This document shows, piece by piece, positions 1 to 5,566 of a stretch of 7,706 bases of DNA. Under the pieces are notes generated by a model. The model saw nothing but the letters and a program-made list of their open reading frames with translations. It made no database searches and had not been told where the DNA came from. Made by a program: the position numbers and the translations under genes. Location of the stretch: positions 1 through 7,706 of the forward strand of contig CALXTG010000111.1 in the NCBI GenBank assembly GCA_944391355.1, in the 5' to 3' direction. The stretch comes from an uncultured Alphaproteobacteria bacterium (GTDB taxonomy: Bacteria > Pseudomonadota > Alphaproteobacteria > RF32 > CAG-239). Position 1 is the first letter of the stretch. Every line of letters starts with the position of its first letter.

Positions 1-1
1 G

Positions 2-304
2 TTTTTGGTCTTGAAAGACGGTGTCACGCCGGCGCCTTATGCCTCGCTCGAAGCCGCTCAGTCTGCCGGTGCCGTAACCCTCAATATCGGCTTGTTTATT
101 AATACATTTATCAGTTTCTTGATTGTCGCTTTTGCCGTCTTTATTCTGATTAAGGCCATTAACGAACTGCAGGCCAGAACCCTGAAAAAAGAAGCGGAAG
201 AAGCAGCGAAAGCCGCTCCGGCCACTAAGGAATGTCCCTACTGCTGTTCGACCATTCCCGCCAAGGCAATCCGTTGCCCGGACTGCACTTCGGATTTGAA
301 ATAA
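2..304 (+). CDS. mscL: Large-conductance mechanosensitive channel MscL, C-terminal part (5' end outside the window)
   Basis: MscL is a homopentameric inner-membrane channel that opens under membrane tension to release solutes during hypo-osmotic shock. The frame is open to the left edge, so only the end of the periplasmic loop, the second transmembrane helix (GLFINTFISFLIVAFAVFIL) and the cytoplasmic tail are present. The segment FINTFISFLIVAFAVF...KAINEL matches the family TM2 closely. An Ala/Glu-rich linker follows TM2. The protein then ends in a four-cysteine ribbon (ECPYC...RCPDCTSDL) where E. coli MscL has its terminal helical bundle. This zinc-ribbon ending is, to my knowledge, found in other MscL proteins too. 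Translation ends at TAA 302-304, and a terminator follows 6 bp later, so the gene is the last of its transcript. Identification is firm; the N-terminal half cannot be assessed. Confidence 0.95.
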   Translation, partial: FLVLKDGVTPAPYASLEAAQSAGAVTLNIGLFINTFISFLIVAFAVFILIKAINELQARTLKKEAEEAAKAAPATKECPYCCSTIPAKAIRCPDCTSDLK

Positions 305-310
305 AATAAA

Positions 311-335
311 GCCCCTCAGTTTTGAGGGGCTTTTT
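311..335 (+). terminator. Rho-independent terminator of mscL
   Basis: An 8-bp GC-rich stem (GCCCCTCA at 311-318, TGAGGGGC at 323-330) with a GTTT loop is followed directly by five T residues. It begins 6 bp after the mscL stop codon. It separates mscL from the NfeD/QmcA operon. Confidence 0.93.
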
Positions 336-369
336 ATCGGCGCAAATTTCTTGTCTAAACAAAATCATA

Positions 370-398
370 TTGCCAAGCATATTTTTCTCATTTAAGAT
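370..398 (+). promoter_or_regulatory. Predicted sigma-70 type promoter of the nfeD-qmcA operon
   Basis: TTGCCA at 370-375 matches the -35 consensus at 5 of 6 positions. TAAGAT at 393-398 matches the -10 consensus at 4 of 6, and the spacer is exactly 17 bp. It lies between the mscL terminator and the NfeD start codon, predicting a leader of about 20 nt. The call rests on consensus matching only. Confidence 0.55.
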
Positions 399-426
399 AT
401 CACCAGTGCTGAAACGGGAGGTGTCT

Positions 427-852
427 ATGGCTTATTGGCAGATATTGGCGGTTGCCGGCGTGGTCTTGGTTATTTTGGAAATGCTGACCCCGACGATGTT
501 TTTTCTTAATCTGGCTCTGGCCTGTTTTATAACGGCCGTGGTTGCGGTTTGGACCTCTGACTGGAACATTCTGGTACCGGTCTGGGTTGTCGCTTCGGCA
601 GTCTTTCTGCTGTTCTTGCGGCCGCTGATGACCAAAAAAGACGATGAAAAGGCCAATTCGACCGGGATCGGACAATATATCGGCAAAAAAGCCAAAGTGC
701 TGGAAACCGTTTATGCCGACGGCGGCGTAATCGGTATATTCGACGAGCGCTGGGAAGCCCGGGCGACCGACGGAAAAGAATATAAAAAGGGATCGACGGT
801 AACGATTCTTAAACACGATAATCTCACAATGTATGTAGGAAAGGATAAATAA
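427..852 (+). CDS. NfeD-family membrane protein, partner of the SPFH protein downstream
   Basis: This is a 141-residue protein of the short NfeD class (E. coli YbbJ type). Residues about 4-66 hold hydrophobic membrane segments (5-20, 25-42 and 49-65). Residues about 83-138 form the soluble OB-fold domain typical of NfeD C-termini, with GKKAKVLETV, a DERWEARA strand and GSTVTILKHDNLTMYV. NfeD proteins are nearly always encoded beside SPFH/stomatin-like proteins and are thought to form membrane complexes with them; their exact role is uncertain. The ATG at 427 is chosen because GGGAGGTG (416-423) is a good Shine-Dalgarno sequence in front of it. A longer frame starting at 322 would run through the mscL terminator and is rejected. 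The stop codon abuts the qmcA ATG, indicating co-transcription. There is no catalytic protease domain, as expected for the short class. Confidence 0.9.
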   Translation: MAYWQILAVAGVVLVILEMLTPTMFFLNLALACFITAVVAVWTSDWNILVPVWVVASAVFLLFLRPLMTKKDDEKANSTGIGQYIGKKAKVLETVYADGGVIGIFDERWEARATDGKEYKKGSTVTILKHDNLTMYVGKDK

Positions 853-1827
853 ATGTTTTGGGCAGTATTATTGCTTTTGGTCGTTATTTATGTCATTAAG
901 GGCGTTATTATCGTCCAACAGGCGGAAGCGGTCATTGTCGAACGTTTAGGTAAATTTGAAAAAGAGTTAGGGCCCGGCCTTAATTTTATTTTCCCGATTT
1001 TGGAAACCACCCGTCCGATCGCCTGGAAATTCTCGCGCCGCGATGTCAACGGCAACGCTTATTCTTATATTCGGGAGAAGACTAAAATTGATCTGCGCGA
1101 AGCGGTTTATGATTTTCCCCGTCAGAATGTTATTACCAAAGACAACGTAACCATCAGCATTAACGCGCTGCTTTATTTCCAGATTGTTAATCCCAAAAGC
1201 GCGGTCTATGAAATTCAGAATCTGCCCGAAGCGATTGAAAAACTGACCCAGACCACGCTGCGTAATCTGGTCGGCGCGCTGGATCTGGACGAAACGCTGG
1301 TTTCTCGCGATAAAATCAATCATGAGCTGCGCGCGATTCTTGATGATGCTACCAATAAATGGGGGGTTAAGGTTAATCGTGTCGAATTGCAGGATATTAT
1401 CCCGCCGGCAGACATTCAGCAGGCTATGGAAAAACAGATGAAAGCCGAGCGCGAACGCCGTGCCGCCATTTTGGAAGCTGAAGGCTTGAAACGCTCCGCC
1501 ATTCTGAAAGCCGAAGGGCAGAAAGAAGCCGAAGTCAATCGCGCCGAAGGCGAAAAACAGGCTGCGGTCCTGCGCGCTGAAGGCGATGCCTCGGCTCGGA
1601 TTAAAACCGCCGAAGCGGAATCAGAGGCGATTAAACTGGTCATCAAGGCAATTGCCGATAAAGGCCAGCCCGATAAATATCTGATTGCGATGAAATATCT
1701 CGAAACCTTAAAATCAATTACCGAAGGCGAAGACAATAAGATTGTCTATATGCCTTATGAAGCGACCGGAATTTTAAGTTCGGTCGACGGTATCCGCGAG
1801 ATGTTTAATCAGACGCCGAAAGCCTAA
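853..1827 (+). CDS. qmcA: SPFH/stomatin-like membrane protein, QmcA (YbbK) family
   Basis: This 324-residue protein is anchored by one N-terminal transmembrane segment (residues about 2-20). The SPFH (band 7) domain spans about 21-185, with the family signature VERLGKFEKELGPGLNFIFP near its start and DIIPPADIQQAMEKQMKAERERRA at its end. A coiled coil of AEG repeats follows: AEG at 209, 220, 231 and 242, and AEA at 253, spaced exactly 11 residues apart. The C-terminal domain (about 256-317) contains the MPYEATGILSSVDGI segment common in this family. SPFH proteins oligomerise into large membrane rings or cages and organise membrane microdomains; some modulate membrane proteases such as FtsH. 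Compared with E. coli QmcA there is an insertion of roughly 15-20 residues in the SPFH domain (about 58-83). The ATG directly follows the NfeD TAA with no gap, and a terminator closes the two-gene operon. Confidence 0.93.
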   Translation: MFWAVLLLLVVIYVIKGVIIVQQAEAVIVERLGKFEKELGPGLNFIFPILETTRPIAWKFSRRDVNGNAYSYIREKTKIDLREAVYDFPRQNVITKDNVTISINALLYFQIVNPKSAVYEIQNLPEAIEKLTQTTLRNLVGALDLDETLVSRDKINHELRAILDDATNKWGVKVNRVELQDIIPPADIQQAMEKQMKAERERRAAILEAEGLKRSAILKAEGQKEAEVNRAEGEKQAAVLRAEGDASARIKTAEAESEAIKLVIKAIADKGQPDKYLIAMKYLETLKSITEGEDNKIVYMPYEATGILSSVDGIREMFNQTPKA

Positions 1828-1830
1828 AAT

Positions 1831-1861
1831 AAAAAAACTCCCGAAAATCGGGAGTTTTTTT
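1831..1861. terminator. Bidirectional rho-independent terminator between convergent genes
   Basis: An 8-bp stem (ACTCCCGA 1837-1844, TCGGGAGT 1848-1855) with an AAA loop is flanked by an A-run on the left and a T-run on the right. It can therefore terminate qmcA on the plus strand and the 569-residue gene on the minus strand. It fills almost the whole 37-bp gap between the two convergent stop codons. Confidence 0.93.
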
Positions 1862-1864
1862 ATA

Positions 1865-3574
1865 TCAGCGGGCAGCAGGCTCATGGGCGCCGGCCGCAAT
1901 TATTCTGCCGGTGAGGTCAGGCAGTTTACCGACTGCCGGTCTTGTTGCCGCCGCGATTTTTCCGCGCAATGCCAGAGCGGCATTTTGCTTGGAAGCCCGG
2001 CTTAAAATTGTCTGCGGAAAACAGAGGGCTTTATCGCCGACCAGTTTATGATAATCGCCGGCGCCGAGTTTATATTCGAAAATTGTCGGTGCGGCGGCCA
2101 TAATCGCGTCTTTGACTTTGGTTCGGCCGATTTTTTGCAGCGCTTTCTCGTCTATTTGCAGGTTTCCGTCAAGAAATTCGGCATAATTGGCCAGGTTGAC
2201 GCCGTCTTTGCTTCGCAGGATTCCCAGTCCGGCGACCGGAATTTCCGTCGGCATCGCCGCAATGGCTTTTTTACGCAGCATCAGGTTTTCCGGACTCAGT
2301 TTTTTCGGCAGCGGCGGAAATACGCCGCTGCGGACTTTGGCGCATAAACCGTCGATAAATTCGGCGCTGCGCTTTTTGACCGCGGTATTGTAAGGTGCCT
2401 GCGCCAGTCCGCCGACAGTCAGCGTTCCCGATTCCAAAAAACAGAAAGCCACATGGGTGAGATATTTGGGAGCCAGCTCTTTCTGTTCGATTTTATCAAT
2501 AATCTCCTGCACGGGCAGCGTCTTGACGGCGCCGTTTTGTTTGTCAAACATCAAAGCCTTGTAGTAGGGCGTCATTTTTTTGGAAGCGCTGCCGTTATTT
2601 TTCAGGTTTTTTAATTCCCAGAACGCATCATAAGCGGCGATTCCGTTGGGCTGGCCGTTCTCATCGCAGGCGTCTTTCGCTTTCCAGCCCATGGCAATGC
2701 CGGCAAAACAGTCATGATAATATTTGCAGACTTCGGGATGCGCAAAAATATAATGCGTCAGGCTGTCTGAATCTTTCAGGTTCTCGATCATCACCTGATT
2801 AAGCACCTCGGTTGCCTCAATATTATACGGCGCAGGCATCGGCGCGTCGTACAGTTCCTGCAGCTGCTGTCCGTAAACCCGGCAGACGCCTTCGGCAAAA
2901 TTATCGGCTGACGCTAAGGTTTCCAGAGTTTGAAGCGCCCGTTGTTTTTGTCTGCGGTCGGCAATGGCGGCAATTTGCTGCCGCGCTTTGAGAAGCTGTT
3001 CCTTGCTCAGCGCATAGGCATAGGCCAGTCCGTTATGATAATTTTCATTATTGCAGAGCCGGACAGACTCAGCCGCTTTGGCGCCGTATTGGATATAGGC
3101 CGGCGAAGTTTCGTTGGAGAGAGTTATCATTCCCGAGTTTGCCGCCAGAGAATGCTGTCCGCGCCGGCGGTTAACCGCAGCCCAGAGAATTTCCGATTGC
3201 AGAACCAGAGTATTGTAATGTGCGTCCGGTTTGGCGCGCCCGGATTCGTCCAGACGTTTGCCGCCGTCAAAAGACCTCAGCATTGATAGATGAACCTGTG
3301 TATGCATGACCGACGACTGCCCCAGCTGGTCATAAACCGCGCGTCCGGCTTGCGAACCGTGAATTTTTGCCGCGGCAGCCGCCGTCAGCAGGCGAAAACG
3401 CGCGAAGCCGGGAAAGATACTTTCGTCGGTGCGGTAGGCAAGAACCTCATCAAACATTTCCTGCAGGCTCTGTTCGCCGTGGCGGTTATAGACGCTTTCC
3501 AGCGTCGGGACTAAATCAAAGACGGTATTTAAAATTTCCTGAGGCGTCTTTTCCTCTTCGGCTTCTGTGCTCAT
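1865..3574 (-). CDS. Hypothetical protein of 569 residues, family not recognised
   Basis: I do not recognise this protein. It has no obvious signal peptide or transmembrane helix, so it is probably cytoplasmic. It looks mostly alpha-helical, with many Ala/Lys/Glu/Gln-rich stretches (for example 190-225 and 535-565). Visible landmarks are an acidic N-terminus (STEAEEEKT), a Tyr/Asn/His-rich patch near 172-190 (LCNNENYHNGLAYAYALS), and a Cys/His cluster at 279-289 (HPEVCKYYHDC) with another Cys at 303. There is also a Gly-rich turn at 382-390 (SGTLTVGGL) and an Ala-rich C-terminus. The Cys/His cluster could bind metal, but that is a guess. The start at 3574 is chosen because AAGGAAA (minus strand, 3587-3581) lies 6 nt upstream. 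A start 19 codons earlier (3631) would fall inside a leader hairpin. It is transcribed alone, divergently from the sufE operon, and ends at the shared bidirectional terminator. Codon use and GC resemble those of the neighbours. Confidence 0.85.
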   Translation of the reverse strand: MSTEAEEEKTPQEILNTVFDLVPTLESVYNRHGEQSLQEMFDEVLAYRTDESIFPGFARFRLLTAAAAAKIHGSQAGRAVYDQLGQSSVMHTQVHLSMLRSFDGGKRLDESGRAKPDAHYNTLVLQSEILWAAVNRRRGQHSLAANSGMITLSNETSPAYIQYGAKAAESVRLCNNENYHNGLAYAYALSKEQLLKARQQIAAIADRRQKQRALQTLETLASADNFAEGVCRVYGQQLQELYDAPMPAPYNIEATEVLNQVMIENLKDSDSLTHYIFAHPEVCKYYHDCFAGIAMGWKAKDACDENGQPNGIAAYDAFWELKNLKNNGSASKKMTPYYKALMFDKQNGAVKTLPVQEIIDKIEQKELAPKYLTHVAFCFLESGTLTVGGLAQAPYNTAVKKRSAEFIDGLCAKVRSGVFPPLPKKLSPENLMLRKKAIAAMPTEIPVAGLGILRSKDGVNLANYAEFLDGNLQIDEKALQKIGRTKVKDAIMAAAPTIFEYKLGAGDYHKLVGDKALCFPQTILSRASKQNAALALRGKIAAATRPAVGKLPDLTGRIIAAGAHEPAAR

Positions 3575-3607
3575 TGTTTTTTTCCTTATTTTGTTGGCAT
3601 AAAAGAA

Positions 3608-3636
3608 GAGGGGTGAAACTTTGTGTTTCACCCCTC
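3608..3636 (-). promoter_or_regulatory. Strong leader hairpin upstream of the 569-residue gene (attenuator-like)
   Basis: A perfect 12-bp inverted repeat, GAGGGGTGAAAC (3608-3619) and GTTTCACCCCTC (3625-3636), has a 5-nt loop. Read on the minus strand it is followed by TTCTTTT, so it resembles a weak intrinsic terminator. It lies in the 5' leader, about 20 nt before the Shine-Dalgarno sequence. It could act as an attenuator or as a stabilising 5' hairpin. It could also terminate a short upstream minus-strand RNA. The plus-strand side has no T-run, so it is not a plus-strand terminator. Confidence 0.6.
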
Positions 3637-3658
3637 AAAAATAAAATTTCAATATCGG

Positions 3659-3667
3659 ATTATATCA
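3659..3667 (-). promoter_or_regulatory. Extended -10 promoter candidate for the 569-residue gene
   Basis: On the minus strand the bases read TGATATAAT, a perfect TATAAT preceded by the TG of an extended -10 element. No good -35 hexamer is seen 16-18 bp upstream, which extended -10 promoters tolerate. Transcription would start near 3652, giving a leader of nearly 80 nt that contains the 3608-3636 hairpin. Confidence 0.45.
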
Positions 3668-3680
3668 AAACCTTATGTTG

Positions 3681-3808
3681 TTTTGAGGGGTAATCGGGCC
3701 AAAAATAAAAGACGGAAGCGCATACGGCAAAACACTCCGAACCGCGGGCGGCTGCGAAGCTGGTTTTGGCGTTATGCAAATTTTCCAAAGTCAAATTACA
3801 CCTCAAAA
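3681..3808. repeat. Imperfect 128-bp palindromic element with 14-bp ends, MITE-like or structured RNA
   Basis: The ends are inverted copies with one mismatch: TTTTGAGGGGTAAT (3681-3694) and ATTACACCTCAAAA (3795-3808). Inside are further nearly concentric inverted pairs: GCATA 3720-3724 with TATGC 3773-3777, CAAAAC 3728-3733 with GTTTTG 3763-3768, and GGAA 3714-3717 with TTCC 3783-3786. The core (about 3710-3777) is GC-rich, unlike the AT-rich flanks. No convincing coding frame, transposase or target-site duplication is seen. The stretch could be a short non-autonomous mobile element, an intergenic palindrome, or a structured RNA. The pairing is seen in the sequence; the nature of the element is inferred. 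Confidence 0.4.
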
Positions 3809-3840
3809 ATTTTTTTGACTGTAAAAAATATAAGCGTTGC

Positions 3841-3854
3841 TTGACATTTGTCAA
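3841..3854. promoter_or_regulatory. TTGACA-TT-TGTCAA dyad, possible operator over a -35 box upstream of sufE
   Basis: Perfect 6-bp inverted half-sites separated by 2 bp. The left half is an exact -35 consensus. The best -10 candidates behind it (CATATA 3866-3871, TATATG 3868-3873) sit at poor spacing of 19-21 bp. An alternative -10, TGCTACAAC (3905-3913, extended -10 form), lies closer to the gene. The dyad may be a repressor or activator site for the sufE operon. Evidence is symmetry and position only. Confidence 0.35.
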
Positions 3855-3928
3855 CCGTCTTTTTGCATATATGGAAAAAAGGGGTGGACGCGTTTATATA
3901 AAAATGCTACAACACAACAACACAAAAA

Positions 3929-3934
3929 AGAGGA
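3929..3934 (+). promoter_or_regulatory. Ribosome binding site of sufE
   Basis: AGAGGA lies 6 nt before the ATG at 3941 and decides this start over an overlapping frame that begins at 3766. The preceding leader is an A/C-rich, probably unstructured tract of repeated ACAAC units (about 3908-3924). Confidence 0.7.
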
Positions 3935-3940
3935 AGAAAA

Positions 3941-4351
3941 ATGGATATTGATGAATTGGTCGATAATTTTGCCCTGTTGGACGATTGGGAAGATAAATAC
4001 CGTTATATCATAGACTTAGGTTCAAAGCTTCCGCCCCTTGACGAAAAATATAAAACCGATGACTGGAAAGTCCGCGGCTGTCAGTCGCAGGTCTGGCTGG
4101 TGCCCGAAGTCAGGGAAATAAACGGTGAGAAAATTCTTGATTTTAAAGGCGACAGCGATGCTGCGATTGTCAAAGGCATTGTCGCGATTATCCTGAGCAT
4201 TTATTCAAATAAATCTGCACAAATGATTAAATCCGTTGCCGTCGGCGATATTTTTGCTAAACTGGGATTGGAAGAACACCTCAGCCCCAGCCGCCGCAAC
4301 GGGCTGGCATCCATGAACGAAAAGATAAAATACTACGCCAATGTCTTGTAA
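3941..4351 (+). CDS. sufE: Cysteine desulfuration protein SufE
   Basis: SufE accepts persulfide sulfur from the cysteine desulfurase SufS and passes it to the SufBCD scaffold for iron-sulfur cluster assembly in the cytoplasm. At 136 residues it has the usual family length. The sulfur-acceptor cysteine is Cys47 in the conserved VRGCQSQVWL motif (Cys51 in E. coli). Other family features are the LPPLDEKYK segment, DSDAAIVKGIVAIILSIYS, and a C-terminal LGLEEHLSPSRRNGLASMNEKIK block, including the conserved SPSRRNGL. It is the first gene of a compact operon, 12 bp ahead of the SucC-like gene. It is not next to sufBCDS here, so either the suf genes are elsewhere or this copy is a detached or additional SufE. 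No missing residues are apparent. Confidence 0.95.
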   Translation: MDIDELVDNFALLDDWEDKYRYIIDLGSKLPPLDEKYKTDDWKVRGCQSQVWLVPEVREINGEKILDFKGDSDAAIVKGIVAIILSIYSNKSAQMIKSVAVGDIFAKLGLEEHLSPSRRNGLASMNEKIKYYANVL

Positions 4352-4363
4352 GAGAAGCGAAAG

Positions 4364-5566
4364 ATGAACATCCACGAGTATCAGGCCAAAAAAATTCTCA
4401 GCCGCTACGGCATCAATATCCCCAAAGGCGGTGTGGCCTATACGCCCAATGAAGCGCGGAATGTCGCCGCTGCCGTTTCCGGCCGCGGGCCGTGGATGTT
4501 AAAAGCGCAGATACAGTCCGGAGCGCGCAACCGCGGCTATTTTTTGGAAAAATCCGCCGGCAATAAAGGCGGAATCCGCATTGTCAAAAGCCGCCGCGAT
4601 ATTGTTAAAGAAGCCGAAAAAATGCTCGGTTCCACTTTGGTAACCATGCAGACCGGGCCGAAAGGCAAGCTGGTCAGCCGCCTATATGTCGAAGCTTTTA
4701 ACAAAGTTAAAAAGATTTTTTATACCGGCATGGTTATAGACCGCATGGTTCCGGCCGTCACCCTGCTGGTTGCGGAAACCAAAGACGAAGAAATTGCCAA
4801 AATCGCTCTGACCGAACCGGAAAAAATTCTGAAAATCCGCCTTGACCTGCAAAAGGGCGCCGTCCCCTCCCAAATTCAGGAAGTGCTTGACTTTTTGCAT
4901 CTGGAACCCAAAAGCGCCCATAGTACCGAAAATTTTATTAACGGTCTGCACCGGGCTTTTGTCGAAACCGATGCGACCATGATTGAAATCAATCCGACCG
5001 GCGTTTTGCGCGACGGCCGGCTGATTGCGCTGGATGCCAAAATGTCTTTTGACGGCAATGCCTTATATCGTCATAAGGATATTTCCCGCCTGCAGGATGA
5101 TTATGAAGCGGATGACAGGGAGCTTCAGGCGGCTAAATATAAATTCAATTACAGCGAGTTTGACGGTTCGATCGGCTGCATCGTCAACGGTGACGGGTTG
5201 GCGATGGCGGCGATGGATTCTCTGAACAGCCGCGGGGTGGGGACGGCCTGCTTTCTGAATGTTAAGGGCGGCGTTGATAAAGATAAAATCGCCTCGGGGC
5301 TGAAAATAATTATGACCAACCCCAAAGTTGAAGGCATATTGGTCAACATTCTCGGCGGTTTTCTGCGTTGTAACCTGATTGCCGACGGGATTGTTTCCGC
5401 GGCCTCGGAAGTCGGGTTAAATGTGCCGCTGGTGGTTCGTTTTGAAGGAACCAACAAAGATGAGGCCAAAGAGATTTTGGAACATTCCAAACTGCCGATT
5501 ATTATTGCCGATGATATGGAAACGGCGGTCAGCCGGTTGGTTCAGGCCGTGGAGGAGAGTGACTGA
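4364..5566 (+). CDS. sucC: Divergent SucC-like beta subunit (succinyl-CoA synthetase / malate-CoA ligase family)
   Basis: Homologue of the ADP-forming succinyl-CoA synthetase beta subunit (or malate thiokinase MtkA), which binds nucleotide and passes phosphate to the alpha subunit. Its 400 residues are close to the family length (388 in E. coli). The N-terminal ATP-grasp domain (about 1-240) starts with the classic MNIHEYQAK. Glu208, Asn210 and Asp224 (IEINP...LDAKMSFD) match E. coli Glu197, Asn199 and Asp213. The C-terminal flavodoxin-like domain (about 245-400) has NGDGLAMAAMD. Several normally invariant motifs differ. The nucleotide loop HAGGRGK is QSGARNR, followed by about 10 extra residues (58-68). 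FLDVGGGA is FLNVKGGV (298-304). The substrate-side loop GGIVRCD is GGFLRCN (331-337). The frame is intact and the stop overlaps the next start by 1 bp. The fold and pairing are clear, but activity on succinate is doubtful. The symbol marks homology only. Confidence 0.85.
   Translation: MNIHEYQAKKILSRYGINIPKGGVAYTPNEARNVAAAVSGRGPWMLKAQIQSGARNRGYFLEKSAGNKGGIRIVKSRRDIVKEAEKMLGSTLVTMQTGPKGKLVSRLYVEAFNKVKKIFYTGMVIDRMVPAVTLLVAETKDEEIAKIALTEPEKILKIRLDLQKGAVPSQIQEVLDFLHLEPKSAHSTENFINGLHRAFVETDATMIEINPTGVLRDGRLIALDAKMSFDGNALYRHKDISRLQDDYEADDRELQAAKYKFNYSEFDGSIGCIVNGDGLAMAAMDSLNSRGVGTACFLNVKGGVDKDKIASGLKIIMTNPKVEGILVNILGGFLRCNLIADGIVSAASEVGLNVPLVVRFEGTNKDEAKEILEHSKLPIIIADDMETAVSRLVQAVEESD

Noticed and set aside
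322..426. Upstream extension of the NfeD frame from an alternative start at 322
   Set aside because: It would start inside the mscL terminator hairpin and cross the promoter. The ATG at 427 has a strong GGGAGGTG ribosome site and gives the normal NfeD N-terminus.
1477..1620. 33-nt periodic DNA resembling a tandem repeat
   Set aside because: The period comes from the protein hendecad coil of QmcA; the DNA copies are not near-identical and there are no CRISPR-like spacers.
3575..3631. Nineteen-residue N-terminal extension of the 569-residue protein
   Set aside because: It is encoded across the leader hairpin and has no good ribosome site, whereas AAGGAAA is well placed before the ATG at 3574.
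3608..3636. Rho-independent terminator on the plus strand
   Set aside because: The right side is followed by an A-rich tract, not a T-run, and no plus-strand gene ends there.
3690..3790. tRNA or known small RNA in the GC-rich core of the intergenic region
   Set aside because: No T-loop GTTCRA / anticodon-arm arrangement and no CCA end could be found. The folding potential is better described as a palindromic element.
3623..3951. Small open frames of 61-108 codons on both strands of the sufE upstream region
   Set aside because: They have biased, low-complexity composition and lack ribosome sites. They overlap palindromic structure, and one runs into the sufE start. None looks like a known protein.
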